A stretch of DNA of 39,991 nt from Phycisphaeraceae bacterium (GCA_020850375.1 JADZET010000119.1:1-39991), one strand, 5' to 3'. Counted from the stretch's first letter, positions 31,201 to 37,392 are shown. The notes: generated by a model from the sequence alone, not told the origin. Made by a program: numbers and translations.

Positions 31201-32845
31201 CCACCTGGTGCTCCGGCTCGCCTCCATCCCCGCCCGCACGCTCCGCGCCGGGGCCACACAGCTCAACCCCAGCTTCTTCGTCCCAAACTTCCTGCGCGAC
31301 TCCATGCAGGCGGTGATCATGACCGAGGCCGAGTGGAACGACCTCCCGGCCCAGACCCGCACCCGCCTGGGGGCCATGAAGCAGGCTTTCCTGGGCGGCG
31401 ACCTCGAACGCCTCTTCCTGGCCAGCGGGGCGGACATGTCCGGCCTCTTCGGCGAATACTACGACCCCCGCACGCAGCGCCTGGACTTCCGCAAGATGTT
31501 CGGCAAGCCCAAGTTCCTGGGGCTGATTAAGGGCCGCGGGGCTAAGGAGATCGCCCTGGACCTGGCCACGCTCGGCCCGATCGACCGCCTCAACCGCTCG
31601 TTCGAGATGACCAACCGCCTCGCGGAGTTCGCCGAGGTCTACCGCCGGCGCCTGGGGGCCGGGCAGAGCGAGAGTCAGGCCCTGGCCGCCGCGGGCCAGG
31701 CCGCTGCCGATGTGACGCTCGACTTCCAGCGGGGTGGGACCTGGGCCAAGGATGTCAACCAGCTCGTGCCCTTCTTCAACGCCGCCATCCTGGGCACGGA
31801 CAAGCTCGGACGCATGATCGCCCGCAACCCCGCCCGGGCGCTGGGGCGGATCCTCACGGCCATGCTCCTGCCCTCCCTGCTCCAGCTCCTCCTGAACCTC
31901 CGCAACGATGACTACTGGGCCCAGCCCATCGGCGTGCGGGACCGCCACTGGTTCTGCCCCACGGGCCTGAACGACGCCGGGCAGCAGACCTACCTCAAAA
32001 TCCCCAAGCCCTACGGCTTAGGTGTGTTCTCCATCGCCTTCGAGCGCAGCTTCGCCGCCCTGTTCGGCATCAACCCTGAGACGGGTGAGCCGGGGGGCGA
32101 CCCCGGGGCCTTCCGCGAGATCGGGGCGGGGCTGATCGACGAACTGCGGCCGACCATGAACCTCGCCGGCATCCAGCCCCTGCTCGAGGTCATGGCCGGG
32201 GAGCAGGGCTGGAGCTTCTACCGCAACCACACCATCGTCCCGGCCAGCGACAAGAACCTCGAAAAGGGCGAGCAGGGCGGGGATCGCTCCAGTGACCTGG
32301 CCCGCGTGCTGGGCCGGTGGCTGGACTTCCCGCCGGCCAAGATCGACTACCTGATCCAGGGCTACCTCGGCGGCCTGGGCAAGGACGCCGTGCAGCTCCT
32401 GGCTGACCCGGTCGTGGCCGCCGTGGACCCCCAGGCCAAGGAGGGCGAGCCGCTGGCGTTCAGCGACTGGCTGGTCGTGCGGCGCTTCCTGGCCCGTCAG
32501 ACCCGCCAGGGCCATGAGGCCATCACCCGCTTCTTCGACCTGCACGACGAACTCAAGCGGGTCCACGGCAGCTACCGCCGGCGGGCCGAGGACCCCGAGG
32601 CGGCCGACCGCTACGCCCAGCGCCACGCCGCCGAGCTCGACCTCTGGCCGTCGTTCAGCGGCGCCCAGCAGGACATGGCCAAGGACTTTTCCTCCCTGCG
32701 GGCGCTCTACCGCCGGCGGTCCTCCATGGACCCCCTGGACTTCGAGAAAGAGGTCGACGGGCTCTACGACAACATCATCACCACCGCCCGGCAGGCCCTG
32801 ATCGTCCGCCGGGAAGCCCAGAACGCACCTAAAAACGTTCGTTAA
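25295..32845 (+). CDS. Giant multidomain virion protein (ParB-like, GGDEF, zinc protease, LPD38-like)
   Basis: The product is 2516 aa. In order: residues 1-200 charged helical; 215-245 and 367-390 Ala/Gly-rich hydrophobic stretches; about 440-570 a ParB/sulfiredoxin-like domain with DGAHRVSAAQ near 530; 570-725 a Gly/Ala/Pro linker; 805-960 a complete GGDEF domain (RRGGDEF with GGDEF at 893-897, GVLGIDLGFFKQVNDTVGHD); about 960-1390 unassigned; 1466-1473 HEVGHHLH, a zincin HExxH site; C-terminus from ~1970 (LRAGATQLNPSFFVPNFLRD, VTLDFQRGG, then QLVPFFNAAILG) of LPD38/large-polyvalent-protein type. It is probably an ejected internal virion protein delivering enzymes to the cell. Catalytic GGDEF Asp/Glu and zinc-ligand His are present, so activity is possible. 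Two genes lie in the +1 frame in its linker. Confidence 0.85.
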   Translation: MSAGTITLPPAVALGLEMRRRGMAPPPEIGGLVDEFDSRGLLPRQEGLSPTAVDDDPEPLEQRRATWVRQRLDARLDDLGRLEAQRQAVLALPDDTDSHTLDATLQTVRPTYAQRTALYQSLPEGWIEQEEQRLGQQFDQAGPDQADAEPMPDASQRTPTAPAGQGWLGDFSNAATRSVLADIPAAVQEMFGQPEEAQRTRERGQFLRPTTGGVATTAGSLAGSLGLSALALIDPGLWPVVLAHAGLMGAGGMGQQITAYERETGKEVTPALAAALMTGAGATSVLVEKFQIGALEHVSKAAMARAGQAILAGNFKAAAKFLAASAATAGTTEGLEEVIEGRVQNLLQATYHPDKRSVGAVLEGSIQDFIGGAVGGAVLGGPAVLGATTRARGALASQTQAQERAIRQASAPLEPAATAATAPPAEEAFTPEGKATTAWPAKLDDAQAVGQWYATTFGDSIGSEAIAAMAAGTPGGYELAQVPLDLIDPNSMQEGDLDAEKVAQMARLTPQEMAELPPVIAVAGEGGRLLVADGAHRVSAAQSRPDVQTIQAYVPSSVAVALREGRYAPAGAVGLGPSGVGGPAAAGGGVGAVGGEAGAAPGGAGGGVVVGGQVAGAEAVQGGEAGQPAGAGMGGQVGTGQAGPGGVQPASPGGLGPETLTPPPGRVEEASRAAQAGQHQPDRVGQHPQAQAGGLPGAAGGGDRPAQGREVPPEVAPEASAAQEVSPPTPQEYVTQARAQRAEGGGFDVTFRGRTVSVPTARSASVALAAAGEELAGQAMRPADAQRLLKAKGARAAYAREYTLRRTDALTGVYNRLGGDEQTAKMLAAADEQGKPVGVLGIDLGFFKQVNDTVGHDAGDKLLAAAADAMEQTVRSGTDGRQADQPSIVARRGGDEFEVVLWDVTPEQAQVVGRRLESAYLDQVQAQGVELPEGLRTFLGFGVAIRQPGGDIAQARQEADADLYRRKAQTKADLGLAGVTREQGSAGLPEATAQPQEVTRAPAEPAKIARPRKVKIARDRASFLRVLARLGQTVSISEDRQTLTLNTPQGVLRVEDVVPWSGGGGVLSLSREGRLVESQGEEPSATRGAVAGMPRHPRVVADSVALTGLADSLRKVAQEAPSGTRVALAINRDGSVGVMTEDGEISAGMREVNQVLGTLEPAPLLRHIDVLLSSGAQEAALSVGESEGDGVGVMVLEATGGGRKITSVTTISMPGEETAKILARPADGGGGMTLEQARDARRRLTEAGWKGDIRIDRPGGDYAPDDAPWHVELWSVSASAGTMTLYKVESRDQVATPQAARRTVRDAVKQAKAEVSSARRRMAAMDEVDAEDGGAMGMPRPRRGTPQGPPPPPPAGSKPLGNTGGYTRDWRPLSQRGGDFKRTSLDRIKAVRQQTAEARARRDGKSAADASDNIYRIVEDLARRFNLGPPGIRRAKLLRGWALGFWMPTSEQIRLANASGASTFFHEVGHHLHKVLFPRTKGRAPYQLNRMDFPKAWRPELLKLGKDLYGTRKPTGGYTAEGWAEIVRYLIVNPAHVRQVAPTVYRQAVGALVTHHPEVWAVLQNSRARLLNAVAAMEDNPVHQYIDYGRDRSRGWNARSLWDRFRARWVDRMQRLSTFKRDLGAMDMPEDEDPQILAWRANGHISGDVKLMTSFGRFDPSDPTRRKTGKSLEEIFQPVQDDLELWQDYMVARRIVEKRGQGLKVFEQDPRLPEHMTTGKLQAFIARVEQQRPAFKQASADFQEFNQWLVKDYAVHYGLLTEEAADLIVQKNLEYITFRHKMTEDALAKSYGAASSRGGFAGRGSGIRRFRPGFGEQLFPPLESFFASLQGIVSNARLNEVARAIVTTGAGQGAGTPRWFSKIETPVQAQKIGPAQLSQEVQKQLGIRINPDGSVVLPPALRDLTDEQFEAVVGAIANMEGATFWQRGRRPDSRNMEFTVLRAGKPVYYEAKDRALYELISGLGNPYTSHLVLRLASIPARTLRAGATQLNPSFFVPNFLRDSMQAVIMTEAEWNDLPAQTRTRLGAMKQAFLGGDLERLFLASGADMSGLFGEYYDPRTQRLDFRKMFGKPKFLGLIKGRGAKEIALDLATLGPIDRLNRSFEMTNRLAEFAEVYRRRLGAGQSESQALAAAGQAAADVTLDFQRGGTWAKDVNQLVPFFNAAILGTDKLGRMIARNPARALGRILTAMLLPSLLQLLLNLRNDDYWAQPIGVRDRHWFCPTGLNDAGQQTYLKIPKPYGLGVFSIAFERSFAALFGINPETGEPGGDPGAFREIGAGLIDELRPTMNLAGIQPLLEVMAGEQGWSFYRNHTIVPASDKNLEKGEQGGDRSSDLARVLGRWLDFPPAKIDYLIQGYLGGLGKDAVQLLADPVVAAVDPQAKEGEPLAFSDWLVVRRFLARQTRQGHEAITRFFDLHDELKRVHGSYRRRAEDPEAADRYAQRHAAELDLWPSFSGAQQDMAKDFSSLRALYRRRSSMDPLDFEKEVDGLYDNIITTARQALIVRREAQNAPKNVR
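26931..27275 (+). CDS. Nested membrane protein (holin-like) in the +1 frame of the giant gene
   Basis: In the +1 frame, two adjacent hydrophobic helices (RLASAALLLLAAGWVLWAG and LLPVVLAAALWWAARWLA) are followed by a charged tail (KRALAESSRRPLGDSDPKL) and TGA 27273-27275. Two helices and a charged C-terminus are the plan of a class II holin. The giant protein in the same bases is low-complexity linker, so its frame is under little constraint. The true start is unclear: ATG 26931 would be 114 aa but gives a non-homologous N-terminus, and a non-ATG start nearer 27020 is possible. Expression is unproven. Confidence 0.45.
   Translation: MSRPSKPTFLRPSPWPSARGATPRPGPWDWVRLASAALLLLAAGWVLWAGRLELLPVVLAAALWWAARWLAPKQCRVVRPDSPLEPGWAGRSERAKRALAESSRRPLGDSDPKL
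27309..27470 (+). CDS. Nested small basic phage protein in the +1 frame of the giant gene
   Basis: GGAGGAGG at 27295-27302 lies 6 nt before GTG 27309. The 53-aa product (LKQGSINPTVSGNIRKLRQE, GYPAQQAVAIALHKAGKSPR) matches a widespread small phage protein of the SxNIxKLxxEGYPxxQAVAIALxxAGK type. In the giant protein's frame the same bases give low-complexity peptide (QAGQHQPDRVGQHPQAQAGG). Strong SD plus a conserved pattern make it the best supported nested gene. Starting GTG and the adjacent membrane gene in the same frame suggest a two-gene unit. Confidence 0.65.
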   Translation: MPLKQGSINPTVSGNIRKLRQEGYPAQQAVAIALHKAGKSPRKLPRKRQQPKK

Positions 32846-32877
32846 CGACATCCCTCACCCCCACAGGAGTAAACACC

Positions 32878-33507
32878 ATGCTGGCACGATTCACGAGTCG
32901 GAAGTTCCTCATCGCGCTGGTCGTGGCCCTCGGCGGGCTGGCCCTGGCCCTCTGGCCCGAGCAGGAGGACCAGATCAAGACCCTCATGCAGCAGGCCACG
33001 GACATGGTGGGCCTGCTCATCGCCGCCATCAGCGCCGTGGCATACATCATGGGCGAGTCCAAGATCGACGCCGCCCGGGCGGGCAATACGGGCACCCCGC
33101 CCCCCGATCCTTCCGCCGCCGCCTCCGCCGCCTCCGCCACCGCGGTCAAGTCCCTCGGCGCCCTGCTGGTTCTGGGCCTGCTGCTGGGCTCGGCGGGCTG
33201 CGCGTCCTACACCCCCACCCAGAAGTGGGCCACGGCCCGGGTGGGCCTGACCACCGCCACGGACCTGCTGACCGAGGCGGCCAAGACGGGCAAGCTGACC
33301 GACCAGCAGATCGTCGACGCCGACAAGGGCATCCAGTCCGCCCGCGCCGCCCTGTCCGCGGCCGAGGCCCAGCTCCCCGAGGGGGCCCAGGGCTTCGAGG
33401 ACTACCTCAAAATTGTCGACGCCGTGCTCGAACGCCTGATCCAATTGCACCTCCAGGCCCTGACGCCGGCCACCCCCGCCACAGGCCCGCCGACCCCCGT
33501 CCAGTAG
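32878..33507 (+). CDS. Holin-like / lipoprotein fusion
   Basis: The product is 209 aa. AGGAGTAA precedes the ATG. Residues 9-26 (FLIALVVALGGLALALW) and 41-58 (MVGLLIAAISAVAYIMG) are two membrane helices followed by GESKIDAARA, as in small phage holins. After a P/A spacer, residues 90-107 (KSLGALLVLGLLLGSAGC) are a lipoprotein-type signal with a lipobox-like SAGC, then a helical domain (ATARVGLTTATDLLTEAAKT) like that of small phage lipoproteins. No in-frame ATG or GTG precedes the second part, so a single polypeptide is predicted. A holin fused to an o-spanin-like lipoprotein is unusual; a lost stop is another explanation. Confidence 0.65.
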   Translation: MLARFTSRKFLIALVVALGGLALALWPEQEDQIKTLMQQATDMVGLLIAAISAVAYIMGESKIDAARAGNTGTPPPDPSAAASAASATAVKSLGALLVLGLLLGSAGCASYTPTQKWATARVGLTTATDLLTEAAKTGKLTDQQIVDADKGIQSARAALSAAEAQLPEGAQGFEDYLKIVDAVLERLIQLHLQALTPATPATGPPTPVQ

Positions 33508-33593
33508 GCAAAAACAGGGGTCGAATATTTCAGAAGCCGTTCTCGCGCTGATCTGTAAAGCCGAAACCACCAACAACCTCAGGAGTTATAGGA

Positions 33594-33827
33594 ATGGACC
33601 CCATCACCGCCGGATTGCTTTTACAGGGCGCTCGGATGCTCATCACCGCCGTGGTGGACTGGGCGGCGATCGCCCATGCCAAGGGTGAGCTGAGCGCCGA
33701 GAAGCTCGCCGAGATCAAGGCCAAGGCCGGCCTGGCGGACAACGAGTGGGACAGCGTCGTCGCCGCAGCCAAGGCCCGCATCTCCGGGACCGATGGCGAT
33801 GCAAGTCCTGATCCCGACAATGCTTAA
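33594..33827 (+). CDS. Small hypothetical protein
   Basis: AGGAG and AGGA precede the ATG. The product is 77 aa, with an amphipathic or weakly hydrophobic N-terminus (ITAGLLLQGARMLITAVVDW) and an acidic C-terminus. It could be a small membrane-associated lysis helper given the preceding gene; not recognised. Confidence 0.6.
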   Translation: MDPITAGLLLQGARMLITAVVDWAAIAHAKGELSAEKLAEIKAKAGLADNEWDSVVAAAKARISGTDGDASPDPDNA

Positions 33828-33834
33828 ACAACAA

Positions 33835-33861
33835 TGTCAAGATGTCGTTTACATCTTGACA
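33835..33861. repeat. Perfect 11-bp inverted repeat upstream of the tRNA
   Basis: TGTCAAGATGT (33835-33845), 5-nt loop, ACATCTTGACA (33851-33861). No T-run follows, so it is not a standard terminator. It begins 3 nt before the tRNA (at 33865) and could be an operator, an RNA-processing stem or an attachment-like site. Confidence 0.7.
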
Positions 33862-33864
33862 CTT

Positions 33865-33936
33865 AGCGTGGTGGAGCAGCGGTAGCTCGGCGGGCCCATA
33901 ACCCGCAGGTCGGGGGTTCGATTCCCCCCCACGCCA
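33865..33936 (+). tRNA. Initiator-type tRNA-fMet (CAT)
   Basis: 72 nt without CCA. Acceptor AGCGTGG (33865-33871) with CCACGCC (33929-33935), giving an A1 x C72 mismatch and six pairs; D-stem GAGC/GCTC with A11:T24; anticodon stem GCGGG/CCCGC with three G:C pairs next to the loop; loop CCCATAA with anticodon CAT at 33897-33899; T-arm GGGGG TTCGATT CCCCC (33912-33928). The 1:72 mismatch, the A11:T24 pair and the GGG/CCC are hallmarks of initiator tRNA. Position 33 is C, where bacterial tRNAs normally have T. Lies between two genes and ends 22 nt before the portal ATG. Confidence 0.92.
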
Positions 33937-33958
33937 TTGACCACCCGGAGATGACCCC

Positions 33959-35818
33959 ATGTTCCACCCCAGCACCGAGGACCTGTGGCTCGAGGTCGAG
34001 CGGGCGGTCGAACGCACGCGCGACCACCAGGAGTTCACCAAGTCCATCCTGCGCCGCCTGACGGGGGTCTTCTTCGACCGCCGGACGGACGCCGACGAGT
34101 ACGACCCCGAGAACCATCACTACACCTACTACGCCAACATGGCCCCCATCCTGGCCGACGCCCCGCCGAGCGTCGAGGTCGAGGCCGAGCGGGTGATCGG
34201 CCACGGCATCGTCGCCCAGGCCATGAAGGACGGCATCAACGCCTGGGTCATAGACCAGCGGTTCAACCGCCTGATCGACCAGCTCCCCATGGACTTCCTG
34301 AGCGCCCGGGGCGTGCTGATGCTGCGTCTGAACGAGGAGAAGAGGTTCAACCGCGGGGCCGTGACGCCCTGTCTGGCCCGGATCAGCCCGCGGCAGTTCT
34401 TCCTCGACTCCCTGGCGACGGACCTCGAGACCGACGAGTTCCGGGGGCATTGGTACTGGATGGACGTCGAGGACCTGCTCGCCGAGCCTCTGCTCACCGA
34501 GGAGGCTCGGGCGGTGTTCAGCCGGCAGTCCAGCGACGTCACTGAGGCCGAGGACAAGGCCGCCCACTACAAGCCCGACCCCACCGACGTCAACCGCTCG
34601 ATGGTCATGCTCTACTCGGTCTGGTGCCGGCGGACGGGCACGATCCGGGTGCTCAGCAAGTCGGACATGGCCGTCGAGGTGTTCCCCGAGGCCCCCTACT
34701 ACGGGCCGACGCGCGGGCCCTACACCCTCTTCGACGCCTACCCCATCACCGACGAGGTTCACCCCCTGCCGCCCATGGTGGCCATCGACGGCCAGGTGCG
34801 GGACCTGAACCTTCACGCCAAGGCCATGGGCCGCTCGGCCGCACGCCGGCGGAGCATCGGCCTGGTCGAGGCCAGCAACCCCGACCTCGGCGAGAAACTG
34901 GCCAAGGCCGAGGACGGCGAGATCCTGCCGGCGGTGGGCATCACCGGCCAGTCGGTGCAGATCGAGGTGGGTGGCGTGACGCCCGCCCAGTACCAGATCA
35001 CCGAGTACCTGCGCATGCGGCTGGACCGCATCAGCGGCCTGACCGCCACGGCCCAGGGCGCCGTGGGCCAGGCCAAGACCGCCAGCGAGGCCCAGATCGC
35101 CACCGCGGCCCTGGGACAGCGCACTTCGTACCTCCAGCGCCGCTTCAAGGAGGCCGTCGAGGACGCCCTGTGGGGCGTGGGATGGATGATGTTCCACACC
35201 GAGGGCGTGGTCATCCCCGTCAAGCGGATGGACCCCTACTCCATGGAGATGCAGGAGGGCCTCTTCTTCGGCGGGTCCTTCCCCAGCGATCAGGGGGCGA
35301 CCTGGGAGGACTTCGTCCTGCGGGTCCGCCTGCACACGATGCAGAAGGTGGCGGACTTCCGCGAGCGGGTCCTGGCCTACTACGGGATCTTCCTCGACGC
35401 CATGCAGCGGGTGCCGATGATGCCCTGGGTGCGGTGGGCGATCGTGCTGCGGGACCTGGCCAAGGCCATGGAGCTCGAGGACTACGTCCAGGACTGGCCC
35501 ATGCCCCAGGCCCTGGGCTCCCAGGGCATCCCGCCCATGACGCCCCCCTCGGCCGTCCTGGGCGCCGAGCCCGTCCCGCAGCGATCCGGAGGGGGGGCCG
35601 GCGGTGGCCGGGGCGGACTCCCCGCGCTGCCGCCTGGAGCCCCGCAGGGCGGCCCGGCTTTCCCCGGTCTGCCAGCCCTCGCCGGCGACACCACCCAGAT
35701 CAGCGGCCTGCCACAGGGCGGCGGGGCCATGCGGGCGCCACCCACCATGACCCAGCCCAACGGCATGGGCCAGCCCCCTCCCCCCGGAAGGCGACGCCAG
35801 CTCCAGCCGACCGGGTGA
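33959..35818 (+). CDS. Portal protein
   Basis: The product is 619 aa, in the range of podovirus portals. Typical features: a helical N-terminus (WLEVERAVERTRDHQEFTKS), NHHYTYYANMAPILADAPPS, a central domain with ITEYLRMRLDRISGLTATAQ and GAVGQAKTASEAQIATAALG (the crown/stem region of SPP1/T7-like portals) and a C-terminal P/G-rich tail from residue ~530. It forms the dodecameric DNA channel that contacts the terminase. It sits directly after the tRNA. Fairly confident from the segment pattern and gene order. Confidence 0.85.
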   Translation: MFHPSTEDLWLEVERAVERTRDHQEFTKSILRRLTGVFFDRRTDADEYDPENHHYTYYANMAPILADAPPSVEVEAERVIGHGIVAQAMKDGINAWVIDQRFNRLIDQLPMDFLSARGVLMLRLNEEKRFNRGAVTPCLARISPRQFFLDSLATDLETDEFRGHWYWMDVEDLLAEPLLTEEARAVFSRQSSDVTEAEDKAAHYKPDPTDVNRSMVMLYSVWCRRTGTIRVLSKSDMAVEVFPEAPYYGPTRGPYTLFDAYPITDEVHPLPPMVAIDGQVRDLNLHAKAMGRSAARRRSIGLVEASNPDLGEKLAKAEDGEILPAVGITGQSVQIEVGGVTPAQYQITEYLRMRLDRISGLTATAQGAVGQAKTASEAQIATAALGQRTSYLQRRFKEAVEDALWGVGWMMFHTEGVVIPVKRMDPYSMEMQEGLFFGGSFPSDQGATWEDFVLRVRLHTMQKVADFRERVLAYYGIFLDAMQRVPMMPWVRWAIVLRDLAKAMELEDYVQDWPMPQALGSQGIPPMTPPSAVLGAEPVPQRSGGGAGGGRGGLPALPPGAPQGGPAFPGLPALAGDTTQISGLPQGGGAMRAPPTMTQPNGMGQPPPPGRRRQLQPTG

Positions 35819-35828
35819 TCTCTATACC

Positions 35829-35857
35829 TTGTGAAAATAGGTACTCTGGTAAATATG
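35829..35857 (+). promoter_or_regulatory. Short shared upstream motif, copy 2, with a weak promoter
   Basis: Similar to 25262-25289. It also contains TTGTGA (35829-35834), 17 nt and AATATG (35852-35857), a poor promoter match. The same bases would encode a KIGxLxxM peptide in the frame of the following gene, so a coding repeat is an alternative. Confidence 0.35.
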
Positions 35858-35890
35858 GGGCGGATGGGAGTTCTAGGAAAGGTGGGCAAG

Positions 35891-36175
35891 ATGAAGTATG
35901 AGTTCAGGGCCACGGACGGGGCGGTGGTCGAGAAGGACTTTCCCATGTCCCAGGCCCCGGATCTCGGTCAGGTCGTCGAGATCGACGGTCTACCATGCGT
36001 AAGGATCGTCAGTGTGCCGGCCCAGGTCCGTGGCGACCCGTGGAAGCCCTACGTCTCGCACCGGCTGCCGAGGGGGATCAAGGGGGTCCGCGCCGATGCG
36101 CATGGCCGTCCGATCATTGAGACACGGGCTCAGGAGCGCAACGTCGCTGCTGCGCTCGGCTACGAGCGGGAGTGA
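35891..36175 (+). CDS. Conserved small phage protein, FmdB-adjacent type
   Basis: The product is 94 aa, starting MKYEFRATDGAVVEKDFPMS and containing EIDGLPCVRIVSVPAQVRGD, then KPYVSHRLPRGIKGVRADAH and RPIIETRAQERNVAAALGYERE. This pattern (xYxFxxxDGxVVExxFPM, DGxxCxRIxSVP, YVSxSLPRN, GRPIIExxxxExxxxxxxG) is a widespread phage protein usually annotated as a putative regulatory or FmdB-type protein, here with only one cysteine left of the usual zinc site. Start 35891 is chosen over a GTG at 35831 for GGTGGGCAAG spacing. Confidence 0.7.
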   Translation: MKYEFRATDGAVVEKDFPMSQAPDLGQVVEIDGLPCVRIVSVPAQVRGDPWKPYVSHRLPRGIKGVRADAHGRPIIETRAQERNVAAALGYERE

Positions 36176-36179
36176 CCTC

Positions 36180-36623
36180 ATGGCTCGATCACGCCGGCAG
36201 ACCCCATCCACCGTCGAGCAGCGGCTGACGACGGTCGAGGTTTCCCTGGAACAGATCGGGTCCCAACTCTCCCATCTCGTGACGTCGTCCGAGCGCGACC
36301 GGGATGAGCTGTTCACCAAGATCGATCGGATCAAGAGCGAGTGGAGCAGCTCGCGACAGACCAACTGGCCCCTGGTGATCTCCTGCGTCTCGGTGCTGCT
36401 GGTGTTCTCCGCCATGGCCGGGGGCCTGGTCATGTTCGCCAACCGCGCCGGGATGCTCCCCCTCGAGACGGCGATGGCGGCCAACCACGCCAGGCTCCAA
36501 GAGGTGGTGAGCATCGAAAAACAGGTCCCCGTGATGGCTGAGAAGATAGGTAATTTGGAGAGGATGCTCTACGACGAACGTGGAAAAGTCGGTGGGAAAG
36601 CTGTTTCCGATGTGGATAAGTGA
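36180..36623 (+). CDS. Single-span membrane protein with coiled coils
   Basis: The product is 147 aa. An N-terminal coiled coil (EQRLTTVEVSLEQIGSQLSH, RDELFTKIDRIKSEWS) precedes one membrane helix (WPLVISCVSVLLVFSAMAGG near residues 62-83) and a C-terminal helix (EKQVPVMAEKIGNLERML). Could be an i-spanin-like, a holin partner or a membrane-anchored structural protein; the sequence does not decide. A perfect DnaA-box match lies at its 3' end (36611-36619). Confidence 0.7.
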   Translation: MARSRRQTPSTVEQRLTTVEVSLEQIGSQLSHLVTSSERDRDELFTKIDRIKSEWSSSRQTNWPLVISCVSVLLVFSAMAGGLVMFANRAGMLPLETAMAANHARLQEVVSIEKQVPVMAEKIGNLERMLYDERGKVGGKAVSDVDK

Positions 36624-36770
36624 ATAAGTGGTGGACAATCCGTGCACAACGGGCCTCGCCCGCAAGTTGTGCTCGCGTTCGATGTTGTGGCCGCTTTGTC
36701 TGAGTTGTCCACAAGGCGATTTTCGCAGTATACATAATTCATACGGACATAGTCCCCTTCCCGCTATACT
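36611..36770. other. Candidate DnaA-dependent origin / regulatory region
   Basis: A perfect DnaA box TTATCCACA on the minus strand (36619-36611), a one-mismatch box TTGTCCACA (36705-36713), a two-mismatch one on the minus strand (36638-36630, TTGTCCACC), and possible further degenerate copies. Next to them is the most AT-rich run nearby (CAGTATACATAATTCATAC, 36726-36744), a plausible unwinding element. The genome encodes no recognisable replication initiator, so use of host DnaA would make sense. Replication activity is an inference. Confidence 0.45.
36744..36770 (+). promoter_or_regulatory. Weak promoter candidate before 36833
   Basis: TATACT at 36765-36770 is a good -10; the only -35-like sequence (CGGACA, 36744-36749) gives a short 15-nt spacer. 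Would transcribe the small genes from 36833. Confidence 0.3.
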
Positions 36771-36832
36771 GGTTATTCCAGGGAGGGACGACGCGGCTTG
36801 CTTGCCGTGATTTTGGCGTGTAGAACGACGCC

Positions 36833-37141
36833 ATGGCACCTCTTGAGCGGGCGGCGCTGCAACGACTGCTGATCGAGCTGGGGCGGATGGACGAGTGGCA
36901 GCGCATGTTCACCCTGGACCTGTACCACCGCCAGCACCATCACCTGACGCTCAAGCAGCGGGTCAAGCTCATCGAGCTCGCCCGGAAGTACCTTCCCGCC
37001 GGCTGGGAGCGTCGTGCCGCGTCCGGAGGGGTCCGTCCCTCCCGCAAGAGCCCCCAGACTCGGATCGGTTCAGGAGCGATCCAGCAGGCCCTGCCGTGGC
37101 CCGGGGGAGTTCTCACTGAACAGGCGAGGGAGCAGCCATGA
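36833..37141 (+). CDS. Hypothetical helical protein
   Basis: The product is 102 aa, beginning MAPLERAALQRLLIELGRMD and helical to residue 60 (LTLKQRVKLIELARKYLPAG); the tail is basic and low complexity. Overlaps the next gene by 4 nt (ATGA). Unrecognised. Confidence 0.65.
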   Translation: MAPLERAALQRLLIELGRMDEWQRMFTLDLYHRQHHHLTLKQRVKLIELARKYLPAGWERRAASGGVRPSRKSPQTRIGSGAIQQALPWPGGVLTEQAREQP

Positions 37142-37392
37142 GACAGACCAGTTTCGAGCGCAAGATCGGTGCGATGAAATCGAAGTGGGCCCAGCGGATG
37201 GGCATCAAGACCATCCAGGTCTCCGCCAGCCCGGACCGGCGGAAGTGCTGGGCCTGGTGCCCTGGCGGCCCCGAGTTTGTCGGGCCCTTCAGCTCGCTGC
37301 GGAAGCTCAACAGCCGGCTGGTGCGGATCTGGCGGAGCGGCGACCGCGCGACGATGCTCGCTCTTCTCTGCGGGGCGAGCCATGCCCGATGA
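37138..37392 (+). CDS. Small hypothetical protein, basic
   Basis: The product is 84 aa, with KWAQRMGIKTIQVSASPDRR and KCWAWCPGGPEFVGPFSSLR. Two cysteines lie close together (CWAWC). It is basic and may bind nucleic acid, but no fold is recognised. Overlaps the next gene by 11 nt. Confidence 0.6.
   Translation: MRQTSFERKIGAMKSKWAQRMGIKTIQVSASPDRRKCWAWCPGGPEFVGPFSSLRKLNSRLVRIWRSGDRATMLALLCGASHAR

Noticed and set aside
33835..33861. Rho-independent terminator for the holin-like unit
   Set aside because: No T-run follows the stem on either strand.
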